In this document: piece by piece, positions 17,473 to 25,147 of the stretch
Numbering within the stretch: position 1 is the stretch's first letter
Layout of the letters: each line of letters opens with the position of its first letter
Source of the DNA: USCg-Taylor sp050740455
Lineage (GTDB): Bacteria > Pseudomonadota > Gammaproteobacteria > JACCXJ01
Assembly (NCBI GenBank): GCA_050740455.1
Contig: JBOIDF010000001.1
Span: forward strand, 1 to 64,000
Length of the DNA: 64,000 nucleotides
Direction: 5' to 3'
Made by a program: the position numbers and the translations under genes
Notes under the pieces: generated by a model
Told to the model about the DNA's origin: nothing
Database searches by the model: none
What the model saw: only the letters and a program-made list of their open reading frames with translations

Positions 17473-18339
17473 TCAGTCACGGTTGATCGGAACCTTAAGA
17501 TAACAGCGCCCATTCGACTCGGGCGGTGGAAACTGACCGGCACGGATATTAATCTCCAGCGAGGGGAAGAGGAGCTTTGGCGTCGCGAGTTGCTTATCCC
17601 GTGCATTGCGGAACCGGACGTAATCCTCCTCGCTCGTCGCCGCGTTGATTTGGATGTTGTGCTCCTGTTGTTCGGCCACCGCGGTCTCCCAGCGGTGTGT
17701 TCGCCGCTTTTCAGTCAAATAGTCATGACAGAGGAAAAGCCGGGTCTCGGGCGCCAGCGCATAAAGCTTTTGGATCGAGCGATAGAGCATCCGGGCATCG
17801 CCTCCTGGGAAGTCCGCTCGCGCCGAGCCGTAATCGGTCATGAACAAGGTGTCTCCAATGAAGGCCGCATCGCCGATGAGATAAGTCACGTCGGCTCGAG
17901 TGTGGCCGGGCGTGTAGAGCACATGCGCTTCCAGCGCCCCGATCCGAAAGCGTTCCTCTTCTTCGAATAGGTGATCGAATTGCGAGCCGTCGGCTCTGAG
18001 CTCATTGCCCAAGTTCAGTATACGCTTCCAGGTCTGCTGCACCTCGACGATGTGCTCTCCTATCGCGATGCGTCCGCCGCACTGCGCTTTTACCTCCTGT
18101 GCCGCACTCAGCCGATCGGCATGGCCATGGGTCTCCAAGATCCAATGGACGGTGAGCCCATGCGCTCGAATCCAAGCGATGACAGGCTCTATGCTCGCGG
18201 TACTCGTCCGCGAAGCTCCATTGTCGTAGTCGAGCACCGGATCGACGACCGCGCAATGGGGACCATGGGGCTCCCGCACCACATAGGTGAGCGAGCCGGT
18301 GGGTTCATGCATGAAGGCGGTAACGATGGGGTTCATCAT
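17473..18339 (-). CDS. Metallo-beta-lactamase-fold hydrolase, persulfide-dioxygenase/Blh-like
   Basis: The 288-residue protein matches the ETHE1/Blh branch of the MBL fold: VVDPVLDYDNGASRTST, then the metal motif ETHGHADRLSAA, YTPGHTRADVTYLIGD (His146), FIGDTLF (Asp163) and FLCHDY. Family members oxidise glutathione persulfide to sulfite. ATG 18339 is preferred to GTG 18363 because TAGGA lies about 8 bases upstream. The last residue of the HxHxDH motif is Arg76 rather than His. ETHE1-type enzymes use only the first histidine of this motif for iron, so the mononuclear iron site (His71, His146, Asp163) is still complete. The gene ends two bases from the 131-bp repeat. Confidence 0.82.
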   Translation of the reverse strand: MMNPIVTAFMHEPTGSLTYVVREPHGPHCAVVDPVLDYDNGASRTSTASIEPVIAWIRAHGLTVHWILETHGHADRLSAAQEVKAQCGGRIAIGEHIVEVQQTWKRILNLGNELRADGSQFDHLFEEEERFRIGALEAHVLYTPGHTRADVTYLIGDAAFIGDTLFMTDYGSARADFPGGDARMLYRSIQKLYALAPETRLFLCHDYLTEKRRTHRWETAVAEQQEHNIQINAATSEEDYVRFRNARDKQLATPKLLFPSLEINIRAGQFPPPESNGRCYLKVPINRD

Positions 18340-18572
18340 GTTTATGGTCCTACTGGGGATCACTGGGGAGATACATCTTGGCTTTGTCGAGCGCGTAGCT
18401 TCAAGGAAAGCCGCTCACCTGCCAGTCGTTGGCCGGGAAACGTGCGGGAACTAACGAATGTCGCCGAGTATCCCTTTGCCGTGGGGCGGGGGGCGAGATC
18501 CGGCTCTCCGAGTTTCGGGAGCCAAGGACGTTCCGACTCGGAATTATGGTTTTCTGGCCACATGGTTTGGCT

Positions 18573-18806
18573 TTACAGCTCTCGCAGGAACGCAGCCAGG
18601 TCCTACTTCTCGGCTTCGGTAAGCTTGATTCCCAGCACCAGATTGAAGAATTATACCGTATCGTCCAGAGTGAGCAGCCGTCCATCATGCAGGTAGGTCG
18701 GCGAGTCCCTAATGCCGCGTAGCGGGAAAGTGCCGTCGGCCGAGTCCATCCGGCCATTGATCATCTGCGGCTTGTAGAAGCGCTCGACCTTAGAAGCACG
18801 CCGGGG
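18573..18806 (-). pseudogene. C-terminal remnant of a cytochrome c peroxidase-like gene
   Basis: A minus-strand frame ending at the TAA at 18573-18575 reads FYKPQMINGRMDSADGTFPL, GIRDSPTYLHDGRLLTLDDT, then after an in-frame TAA (18651-18653) FFNLVLGIKLTEAEK, an in-frame TAG (18603-18605), and DLAAFLREL. The segment (R-D-[ST]-P-x-[YF]-[LF]-H-D-G, L-x-D-x-V-x-F-[FY]-N, E-K-x-D-L-x-A-F-L) is the usual tail of di-heme cytochrome c peroxidase-like proteins. The rest of the gene is gone and two stops interrupt the tail, so it is dead. Confidence 0.75.
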
Positions 18807-18816
18807 CAGGCTGGCG

Positions 18817-18911
18817 TATAATCATGGGTGCCTGGAATTTCCCAGGCGGGGCTCGTACGAGCGCCGGCCGAAGGCTGGCCGGGCCCGAAGGGCGAAAATC
18901 AAGGAGGACAG
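18817..18911 (+). promoter_or_regulatory. -10 box and structured leader of the small coiled-coil gene
   Basis: A perfect TATAAT lies at 18817-18822. The transcript leader then carries GCCGGCC and GGCTGGCCGGGC stretches that can pair, and ends in AAGGAGGACAG directly before ATG 18912, a very strong ribosome-binding site. No convincing -35 was fixed. Confidence 0.45.
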
Positions 18912-19148
18912 ATGGCCACGATCGAAAACCTCGTGCTAGAGCAACTCCGCGAGCTACGCAATGATGTGGCCGCGTTTCGGACCGACATCGGCGCCCGCAT
19001 CAGCCGAGTCGAAATGCGTCTAGGCGCCATCGAGGCGCGTTTGAGCAGCGTTGAGTCGCGCCTGGCCGATATCGAAGCGCATCACGAGCAACGCTTAGAG
19101 CGCCTCGAGCGCCGGCTCGAGTTGACCTCGCCAGGCGAGCCATCGTGA
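18912..19148 (+). CDS. Small coiled-coil protein
   Basis: The 78-residue protein consists almost wholly of heptad-like helix: LEQLRELRNDVAAFRTDIGA, then repeated units of the type RxxxVExRLxxIExRL through residue 70. The ATG at 18912 follows GGAGG with good spacing and is far better supported than upstream in-frame starts. The sequence resembles the small coiled-coil proteins often found beside toxin or nucleotide-binding genes, but no function can be stated. The two small genes immediately downstream are spaced like one operon, and the third of them is also coiled-coil. Confidence 0.75.
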   Translation: MATIENLVLEQLRELRNDVAAFRTDIGARISRVEMRLGAIEARLSSVESRLADIEAHHEQRLERLERRLELTSPGEPS

Positions 19149-19167
19149 TCATCGCGGTGATATTCCC

Positions 19168-19350
19168 ATGAGCGCCGACCGAACTCTCGCGATTGCCGGC
19201 CTGGTCGTCTTGGGCGCGGCGCTTGTGTGGTTCTTCGGCCGCGCCTTCGTGATGCTCGGTTGGAATAACGTTCTTAAGGTGTTCCGAGATCCGCCGTTCC
19301 TTTTGGCTCTGCTCGGCCTGCTCTTGGTCGTGGCGTCGTACTTATTATGA
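19168..19350 (+). CDS. Small two-helix membrane protein
   Basis: The 60-residue product is almost all membrane: LAIAGLVVLGAALVWFFGRA is the first helix and FLLALLGLLLVVASYLL the second, joined by a short loop with FRDPP. The stop overlaps the next ATG by four bases (ATGA at 19347-19350). It lies 19 bases after the coiled-coil gene. No family was recognised. The pairing of a tiny membrane protein with flanking coiled-coil proteins suggests a membrane-attached complex, which is inference. Confidence 0.65.
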   Translation: MSADRTLAIAGLVVLGAALVWFFGRAFVMLGWNNVLKVFRDPPFLLALLGLLLVVASYLL

Positions 19351-19622
19351 CGTACCACGAAAGCGTCACGCTCGGGCTGGTGCGCGAGATTCAGGTCGAG
19401 CTCAGAGAGATGCGCGGCGAGATCAAAGCCGCGATTGAGTCGCTCGACGCAAGATTGAAGGTCCTCGAAGAAGAGCGGCGGAGGCTGGACAAGGGAATAC
19501 TCAAGATGCGCGAAGAAGATCGCCAGGAACAGGCCGCCATCGGCATCGATGACGAGCGCGAGGTCGGTTCATCCCCGCGTGTGCGGGGTATCCGGCGCAG
19601 TCAGACGGAAACGCGGCGGTAA
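19347..19622 (+). CDS. Small coiled-coil protein with an unusual tail
   Basis: The 91-residue protein is translationally coupled to the preceding membrane protein. About residues 8-60 are a charged helix (REIQVELREMRGEIKAAIES, then LEEERRRL) likely to form a coiled coil. The last 20 residues (SSPRVRGIRRS and on) are encoded by a CRISPR-repeat-like sequence at 19565-19588 plus following bases and look unlike the rest, so the original C-terminus may have been replaced. Function unknown. Confidence 0.6.
   Translation: MTYHESVTLGLVREIQVELREMRGEIKAAIESLDARLKVLEEERRRLDKGILKMREEDRQEQAAIGIDDEREVGSSPRVRGIRRSQTETRR
19565..19588. repeat. Solitary CRISPR repeat-like sequence (type I-E style)
   Basis: Twenty-four bases beginning CGGTTCATCCCCGCG and ending GTGCGGGG match the consensus shape of type I-E repeats: CGGTT, ATCCCCGC, a short loop, GCGGGG. 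No second copy is visible one repeat-plus-spacer length (about 61 bases) either way and no cas genes are present, so this is not an array. It may be a relic or chance. Confidence 0.45.
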
Positions 19623-19838
19623 GGCTGGTTGAATTATCAGGGCGGCGCCTGGCGCGCGGTCCGCGCACGCGGTTCCACCCGCGCCCCCGCCGGCACTGCG
19701 GCGCGGGAAGCACCGCGACTGATCGGCGGCTGCCATCTGCGACCGGACGGTACATGCCCCAAAGGGTTCTGCGTGCGTGTACGCTATTTCTTTTGCACGC
19801 TATGGAAATCGTAACGTGGACAGGTGCAGCAGATTTTT
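19623..19838. other. Intergenic patchwork with a mobile-element end
   Basis: No gene is seen here. The stretch GGCGGCGCCTGGCGCGCGG near 19640 recurs with one change near 20590. The block ends in the right terminus of the MITE family, AGATTTTTTCACAAGCTC at 19831-19848, whose left partner is missing. The final 8 bases or so also code the last residue and stop of the truncated MBL copy on the minus strand. Confidence 0.4.
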
Positions 19839-19936
19839 TCACAAGCTCCCAGCCCGCATGATTGGAACCTTCAGATAAGAGCGTCCATTCGACTCGGGCG
19901 GCGGAAACTGACCGGCACGCATATTAATCTCCAGCG
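19839..19936 (-). pseudogene. Truncated duplicate of the MBL-hydrolase gene (3' end only)
   Basis: About 80 bases at 19857-19936 closely match 17485-17562, the 3' end of the MBL-hydrolase gene. Translated leftwards this gives LEINMRAGQFPPPESNGRSY, then LKVPIMRAGSL and a stop inside the MITE end at 19839-19841. The intact gene reads LEINIRAGQFPPPESNGRCY. Only this tail survives, with several substitutions, so it comes from an older duplication or a second, now deleted, paralog. Confidence 0.8.
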
Positions 19937-19955
19937 TCGTTAAGCTGCGCGCGCG

Positions 19956-20255
19956 TTAGCGCATCTCCTTGAGCGGCTTGTTAGCCGTATGCTCCACCAA
20001 CTGGCCTTCGACGAACTTATGAAGCACGCTCGAAACAAGTGTTTGGTACGGTATGCCATCGGCAAGAGCGCGCTTCTGTAACGCGCGGAGGTCCTTAGAT
20101 GAAATACGTATGTTGATACGACTATCCTTTTTAAAGGTTGCCGCAGCCGTCGCTCTATGACGCTCAATCTCTTTATCTACATCTTTGACTCGCTTTAGCG
20201 TGCCTTTCTCGAATGCTCGCAAAATCTCTTTCTCTTCAGGATCAAGTCTACTCAT
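19956..20255 (-). CDS. Antitoxin-like protein, CopG/BrnA type
   Basis: The 99-residue protein, from ATG 20255, has a charged N-terminal half (MSRLDPEEKEILRAFEKGTL) and then a ribbon-helix-helix-like segment: SRINIRISSKDLRALQKRAL and ADGIPYQTLVSSVLHKFVEG. The latter is typical of CopG/BrnA antitoxins, where INIRIS forms the DNA-reading strand. It overlaps the upstream toxin-like gene by eight bases, in the usual BrnT-then-BrnA order. It would neutralise the toxin and repress the pair. An upstream in-frame ATG at 20270 is possible but less likely. Confidence 0.75.
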   Translation of the reverse strand: MSRLDPEEKEILRAFEKGTLKRVKDVDKEIERHRATAAATFKKDSRINIRISSKDLRALQKRALADGIPYQTLVSSVLHKFVEGQLVEHTANKPLKEMR

Positions 20256-20529
20256 TAGATTCACCCACATACCTTTTTGTGGCTTTCCGGCTCGGAATTA
20301 TGGTTTTGAGGAATATCACCTCATCCGATTCGACATATGGCACCAGATACGCATAGCCTTCGACGATTACGACGGAGATCTTCTGGCCAGCGTAACGCTT
20401 CTGGTTTGGGTGCTCGAAGACGTCAATCTCGTCACCCGCCTCAATATGAAATACAACTTCCTCGAACGATATACCGCGCTCCCTTATCAATTGCTCGTTC
20501 TTTTCCGGGCTCCACGTGTAGTGCCTCAT
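20248..20529 (-). CDS. BrnT-like toxin
   Basis: The 93-residue protein begins MRHYTWSPEKNEQLIRERGI and continues SFEEVVFHIEAGDEIDVFEH. This is the W-[SD]-P-x-K-N-x-x-L-x-x-x-x-G-[IV]-S-F-E-E pattern of BrnT-type RelE-fold ribonucleases. The later part (VVIVEGYAYLVPYVESDEVI, then FLKTIIPSRKATKRY) fits the fold's C-terminal strands. With the antitoxin overlapping its stop, a type II toxin-antitoxin pair is the natural call. The family match is by pattern and could be a BrnT relative rather than BrnT itself. Confidence 0.7.
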   Translation of the reverse strand: MRHYTWSPEKNEQLIRERGISFEEVVFHIEAGDEIDVFEHPNQKRYAGQKISVVIVEGYAYLVPYVESDEVIFLKTIIPSRKATKRYVGESNE

Positions 20530-20564
20530 CTAACGATGATACCAAACTGTGTGCCATATGTACT

Positions 20565-20587
20565 CCCGTGGCGAAATCTAAATTGAC
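20565..20587 (+). repeat. Right-end fragment of the 131-bp repeat
   Basis: The 23 bases ending GCGAAATCTAAATTGAC are identical to the right terminus of the 131-bp repeat at 17340 and 28192. The rest of the element is absent here, so this is a truncated copy. Confidence 0.8.
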
Positions 20588-20786
20588 TATGGCGGCGCCT
20601 CGCGCGCGGTCCGATAGCCGCAGCGCCGGCACTCCACTTTCTCGATGCCGGAACTGCCGCCGAAGGCAAACGACACTTCCACCACTCGAAAGTCGTGGAA
20701 TCCCAATATACAGAGGAGTCGTCCTAGCTTTTTTAACCACTCGTTTATCATTTTGCCGCCTCCGTCGTGAGAATCCGTAGGACCCA

Positions 20787-20806
20787 GAGCTTGTGAAGAA
20801 ATCGTC
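20787..20806 (+). repeat. Left-end fragment of the GAGCTTGTGAAAAAATC MITE family
   Basis: The 20 bases starting GAGCTTGTGAAGAAATC match the left terminus of the element inside lptE at 25007 with one change. A right terminus lies about 950 bases upstream (19831-19848), but the two face the wrong way to bound one element, so both are remnants. Confidence 0.65.
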
Positions 20807-20822
20807 AGCGACCGAGAGCCAG

Positions 20823-22274
20823 TTACACCTTGCCCTGGGATAACGCATGCAACGCCAAGAATTCATCCGCGTCCCGCGGGCCCCAGGTGGCAAAGCTCGG
20901 CTCCGGATCCTCGGCATAGGCTTGCTTGATCTCTGCCAGCCAATCGCGCGCGCGGGGCAGCGCTTGAGGGTCGAGGCCGTAGGGGACGGCCGCATTGAGT
21001 CCAAAGACCTTGGCGCGCAAGGTGGGCGTGATTTCGGGATAACCGTAACGCTCGCGGTATTCGGGGGCGATCTGAAAGGCGCGGAAGGCCTGGATCTGGT
21101 CTTGCGGGCTGCCGTACCAAATGGAGTCGGTGCCCCAGAGCACGTTGTTTTCGCCCACGTATCTGAATAACTTCCCGAGCACGTGGGCGGCTTGATCGGG
21201 GTCCTGCATCAACTGCCTCCAAGTGGTGCCGAGCTCCGCGTACACGTTGCTGTTCGGCGCGATGCCATTGTCTTCGAGCGATTTCACCAGTGAATCGACA
21301 CCGCCCGCGGCGTTCTTCGGATCGTAAGGACCCTCGCGGCGGCCGGGATCGAATCCCGAGTGATAGACGATAAAGCTCACGTCCGGGTAACGGCGCGCGA
21401 CGATCCCGATATCCCGGCAGGTGGAATACTCGTAGTCGAGATTGAACAGCGGGATCCCCTTGTGGATGCAAATCAACTTGACACCCAAGGCACGCGCTTT
21501 CTCTATGAACGCGATCCCGGTGCGCTCATCATCGAGCCAATAGCCCACTCCATCGGGCCCCCACTGGGTGTAGGTCTTCCACGCGCTGACGCGGTAGTCT
21601 TCCTTTTGGCGCGCCATGGCGTCAATGGCCCCCGGGAGGTTCGGATGCACGAGACCGTGGATGAGGAGCCGATGCCGACCTTCCATTGCCTCGACCAGCG
21701 CGCGGGTAGCCGCGGCGTCCGCCAGCGACAAGGGATTATCCTCGGGCGCGGCAGGGACGGCCGAGAGCACGGCCATGTCGGTATCGCTGTCGAGGAATAT
21801 CTCCCGCAGGAAGTGCTCGGCGGAGAAGCACTCGATGGCGTCGCCTCCGCAGTCCGCCTGTGGAAAGAAGCGCAGAATGTAGGTCCAGCGGTTCGTAAGC
21901 TTGCGCCAGCTCCCCTTGGGGTTCACATGGTGGGTTTGAATATCGAAGATGAACTCCTCCCCGCCGATGCGCTCCCCGGCCGCGGCGGGTTCGAAAGCGG
22001 CCTCCCGCGGCACGGCGTAGAAACCGCCGGCCTTGCCACAGCGCGCAAACGCCTCGTTCATCGACAGCAAGGTCGCGGCCGCGCCGCAGATGGATTTTAG
22101 AAACGCGCGCCGGCCGAGACCGAGCTTTCTCGCCGTTCCGGTGGCGTTTTCTCGCGCCAAGCGATTGGCGTAGCGCACGCCCGCCGCCACCGGCCGCGGC
22201 AGGAACTCCCCGTTCGAGGTCGCATCGAGCTTGATGGGTAAGCGCCGGCCTCCGGGGTCAAAACGTTCGCTCAT
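20823..22274 (-). CDS. Exported amidohydrolase-2 family metal-dependent hydrolase
   Basis: The 483-residue protein has a twin-arginine-like export signal set well inside the N-terminus (LGRRAFLKSICGAAATLLSM, residues 53-72). Possible internal starts are not obvious. The body is a TIM-barrel amidohydrolase of the PF04909 type: FIFDIQTHHVNP supplies the first metal histidines, LLIHGLVHPNL, LICIHKGIPLF and FIVYHSGFDPG the later ones, and LWGTDSIWYGS the catalytic aspartate. Relatives hydrolyse or decarboxylate ring or carboxylate substrates. The substrate is unknown. It stands alone between the toxin-antitoxin patchwork and leuS. Confidence 0.8.
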   Translation of the reverse strand: MSERFDPGGRRLPIKLDATSNGEFLPRPVAAGVRYANRLARENATGTARKLGLGRRAFLKSICGAAATLLSMNEAFARCGKAGGFYAVPREAAFEPAAAGERIGGEEFIFDIQTHHVNPKGSWRKLTNRWTYILRFFPQADCGGDAIECFSAEHFLREIFLDSDTDMAVLSAVPAAPEDNPLSLADAAATRALVEAMEGRHRLLIHGLVHPNLPGAIDAMARQKEDYRVSAWKTYTQWGPDGVGYWLDDERTGIAFIEKARALGVKLICIHKGIPLFNLDYEYSTCRDIGIVARRYPDVSFIVYHSGFDPGRREGPYDPKNAAGGVDSLVKSLEDNGIAPNSNVYAELGTTWRQLMQDPDQAAHVLGKLFRYVGENNVLWGTDSIWYGSPQDQIQAFRAFQIAPEYRERYGYPEITPTLRAKVFGLNAAVPYGLDPQALPRARDWLAEIKQAYAEDPEPSFATWGPRDADEFLALHALSQGKV

Positions 22275-22289
22275 GGTTTATTCACTACT

Positions 22290-22400
22290 GCCCCGCCGCT
22301 TGCAACGGCCCACGTAAGCCTTGGGTTTTCAAAGGGGAGTAGTTGCAACTCTTCCCTTTGCTCGCCCGCGGGCGATATGGCGATATCCATTAATTAACTA
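22290..22400. repeat. Divergent relative of the 131-bp repeat
   Basis: This intergenic stretch shows the same order of blocks as the 131-bp element: CCCCGCCG near the left, TTTTCAAAGGGGAG, a TTGCAACT loop, CTTCCCTTTG, then CTCGCCCGCGGGC and GGCGATATC. The palindromes are kept while many bases differ, as expected of an older family member under structural constraint or simple decay. Confidence 0.5.
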
Positions 22401-22544
22401 TAGACCATCACCGGCGCTTTGATCGGGGGAGATATGCCCAAACCCTGTCTACTGCGGGGATCGCGTTGCGGAAATGGGCGCGGCGCAACGCCCGCCGGCT
22501 CCCCGGTTGTGGCAGGTGAGCCCGCTGCGGTATTCTCAGTGACT

Positions 22545-24998
22545 ATGGAGGCGCGATACCAACCGGCCAGCATCGAGCCCGCGATGCAACAACGATGGGA
22601 AGAGCAGCGGGTGTTTGCGGCCAGCGAAGAGCCGGGGCGGGAGAAATTCTACTGCCTTTCGATGTTCCCCTACCCGAGCGGGCGCCTGCATATGGGCCAC
22701 GTCCGCAATTACACGATCGGCGATGTGATCGCCCGTTATCAGCGCCTGCGGGGGAAGAACGTCCTGCAGCCGATGGGTTGGGACGCCTTCGGGCTGCCGG
22801 CGGAGAACGCCGCCATCGATAACCGCGTGCCCCCGGCGCGCTGGACCTATGAAAACATTGCCACTATGCGCGGCCAGCTCAAGCGTTTGGGGTTTGGGTA
22901 TGACTGGGCACGCGAGCTGACCACCTGCCGGCCCGAGTATTACCGCTGGGAGCAGTGGTTCTTTATACAGTTATTTAAGAAAGATCTGGTCTATAAGAAG
23001 ACCGCCGTCGTCAATTGGGATCCGGTCGACCAAACAGTGCTCGCCAATGAGCAGGTCATCGATGGCAAGGGCTGGCGATCCGGGGCGCCCGTCGAGCGGC
23101 GCATGATCCCCCAGTGGTTCTTGAAGATCACCGATTACGCCGAGGAATTGCTCACCGGTTTGGAGGGGCTCGAGGGTTGGCCGGACGCCGTGCGCACGAT
23201 GCAGCGCAATTGGATCGGACGCTCCGAAGGCGTCGAGGCCGAGTTTTCGATCCCCGCACTTGGGGAGAGCGTGACGGTGTTCACCACGCGCCCGGACACG
23301 CTCATGGGCGCGACCTATCTCGCGGTCGCCGCCGAGCACCCCTTGGCGGCGCGCTTTGCGCAACGTGATCCCGCGTTGGCCGGGTTCGTCAACGAGTGCC
23401 GCCACATGGGTACGAGCGAGGTGGAGCTCGAGACCATGGAGAAAAAAGGCATGCCGCTCGGGGTTGAAGCCCTGCACCCTATCACCGGCGAGGCCTTGCC
23501 GGTGTGGGTCGCCAACTTCGTGTTGATGGGCTACGGCACCGGGGCGGTGATGGCGGTGCCCGCCCATGATCAGCGCGACTATGAGTTCGCGCGCCGCTTC
23601 GGCCTGCCGATTAAGCAGGTGGTGTTCCCCGGGGATGCTCTCAGCGCGGACATATCGGAGGCCGCGTTCATCGAACCGGGGGTGCTGAGAAATTCAGGCG
23701 CGTTCGATGGTTTAAGCTCGGCAGCGGCCTTCGCGGCCATCGCCGAGTGTTTGCATGAGAACGGCAAAGGGCGGCGCAAAGTGAACTACCGTTTGCGTGA
23801 CTGGGGCGTGTCCCGCCAGCGCTACTGGGGCTGCCCGATCCCGATGCTCAATTGCCCGCGGTGCGGCCCCGTGCCGGTCCCCGAGGAGCAGTTGCCGGTG
23901 GTACTTCCCGAAGAGGTAGAGTTTCAGGGCGTGGTTTCTCCCATCAAGCGCATGCCGGAGTTTTACCAGGCACACTGTCCGGCCTGCGGCGTAACCGCCG
24001 AACGCGAGACCGACACCTTCGATACTTTTTTCGAATCCTCGTGGTATTACGCCCGTTACTGTTGCGCGGACAGCAGCGAGCGCATGCTCGATGCTCGGGT
24101 CCGCTACTGGCTGCCCGTGGATCAATACATCGGCGGCGTGGAGCATGCCGTGCTGCATTTGCTTTATGCCCGGTTTTTCCACAAGCTGATGCGCGACCTA
24201 GGAATGGCGCCGCATGCGGAGCCCTTCACGCGCCTGCTCACCCAAGGGATGGTGCTGAAAGACGGCGCCAAGATGTCGAAATCGAAGGGTAATACCGTCG
24301 ATCCGCAAGCGCTCATCGATAAGTACGGGGCCGATACGGTGCGCTTATTCACCATGTTCGCGGCTCCGCCGGAGCAATCCCTCGAGTGGTCGGACACCGC
24401 CGTCGAAGGTGCGTTTCGCTTTCTCAAGCGTCTCTGGCGCTTCGCGGCGGAGCAACTCGCAGGCGGTGCCGCGGCTGCGGTCGATAAGACCCGGCTGACG
24501 CCGGCGCAAGCGGAATTACGCCGCCAGATCCATCAGACGATCGCCAAGGTCAATGACGATATCGGGCGCCGCTATACGTTCAATACCGCGATCGCGGCGG
24601 TCATGGAGCTTACGAATGCCTTGACGGGTTTCAAGGATAATTCCGAGCAGGGGCGCGCGCTGCTGCGCGAAGGTCTCGAGACCATCGCGATAGTGCTGTC
24701 CCCGATCGTGCCCCACATCACCGAGGCGCTCTGGGCCGCCCTCGGCCATGCGGATCTGGTCGCCAACGCGCGCTGGCCCACGGTCGATGAGGCCGCCCTG
24801 GTGCGCTCCGAGATCCGGCTAGTGGTGCAGATCGACGGTAAGAAGCGGGCCGATCTCACGCTCGCCGCGGGGACACCGGAGGCGCTGGTCAAGGAGATCG
24901 TGCTCGCCGATCCCAAGGTCCGGCGCTACCTCGAGGGTCACGAGATCGAGAAGCTCGTGGTGGTGCCCGGGCGCCTGGTGAACATCGTGACCGTATGA
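22545..24998 (+). CDS. leuS: Leucyl-tRNA synthetase
   Basis: The 817-residue class I aminoacyl-tRNA synthetase has HMGH at 49-52 (PYPSGRLHMGHVRNYTIGDV) and KMSKS from Lys576 (GAKMSKSKGNTVDPQ). The editing CP1 domain carries TTRPDTLMGATYL, and CPRCG/CPACG pairs suggest a zinc site. The C-terminus ends KLVVVPGRLVNIVTV, typical of bacterial LeuRS. ATG 22545 gives the normal opening MEARYQPASIEPAMQQRW; an upstream in-frame start adds 42 improbable residues. The stop overlaps the ATGATG from which lptE may originally have been translated. Confidence 0.97.
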   Translation: MEARYQPASIEPAMQQRWEEQRVFAASEEPGREKFYCLSMFPYPSGRLHMGHVRNYTIGDVIARYQRLRGKNVLQPMGWDAFGLPAENAAIDNRVPPARWTYENIATMRGQLKRLGFGYDWARELTTCRPEYYRWEQWFFIQLFKKDLVYKKTAVVNWDPVDQTVLANEQVIDGKGWRSGAPVERRMIPQWFLKITDYAEELLTGLEGLEGWPDAVRTMQRNWIGRSEGVEAEFSIPALGESVTVFTTRPDTLMGATYLAVAAEHPLAARFAQRDPALAGFVNECRHMGTSEVELETMEKKGMPLGVEALHPITGEALPVWVANFVLMGYGTGAVMAVPAHDQRDYEFARRFGLPIKQVVFPGDALSADISEAAFIEPGVLRNSGAFDGLSSAAAFAAIAECLHENGKGRRKVNYRLRDWGVSRQRYWGCPIPMLNCPRCGPVPVPEEQLPVVLPEEVEFQGVVSPIKRMPEFYQAHCPACGVTAERETDTFDTFFESSWYYARYCCADSSERMLDARVRYWLPVDQYIGGVEHAVLHLLYARFFHKLMRDLGMAPHAEPFTRLLTQGMVLKDGAKMSKSKGNTVDPQALIDKYGADTVRLFTMFAAPPEQSLEWSDTAVEGAFRFLKRLWRFAAEQLAGGAAAAVDKTRLTPAQAELRRQIHQTIAKVNDDIGRRYTFNTAIAAVMELTNALTGFKDNSEQGRALLREGLETIAIVLSPIVPHITEALWAALGHADLVANARWPTVDEAALVRSEIRLVVQIDGKKRADLTLAAGTPEALVKEIVLADPKVRRYLEGHEIEKLVVVPGRLVNIVTV

Positions 24999-25006
24999 TG
25001 AAGTCA

Positions 25007-25147
25007 GAGCTTGTGAAAAAATCGTCGCGAGCGAAGGGAGGTCGTGTTCCGCCGGCGCGCAGGAACCGGAGTGTATTTAAATACATGAGGATTCCGAGCA
25101 CCGCCGGAACGCGAGATCCCGAGCGCAGCAGATTTTTTCACAAGCTC
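25007..25147. mobile_element. 141-bp MITE inserted in the signal-peptide region of lptE
   Basis: The inverted termini are GAGCTTGTGAAAAAATC and GATTTTTTCACAAGCTC, flanked on both sides by TCA (25004-25006 and 25148-25150), a 3-base target duplication. Element plus one target copy is 144 bases, exactly 48 codons, and the frame is open through it. The element has no coding capacity of its own and would need a transposase in trans. Confidence 0.9.

Noticed and set aside
19565..19700. A CRISPR array
   Set aside because: Only one repeat-like unit is present, with no regular spacing and no cas genes.
19831..20806. A single composite transposon bounded by the two MITE ends
   Set aside because: The ends are in right-then-left order and so do not bound one element; they are remnants of two copies.
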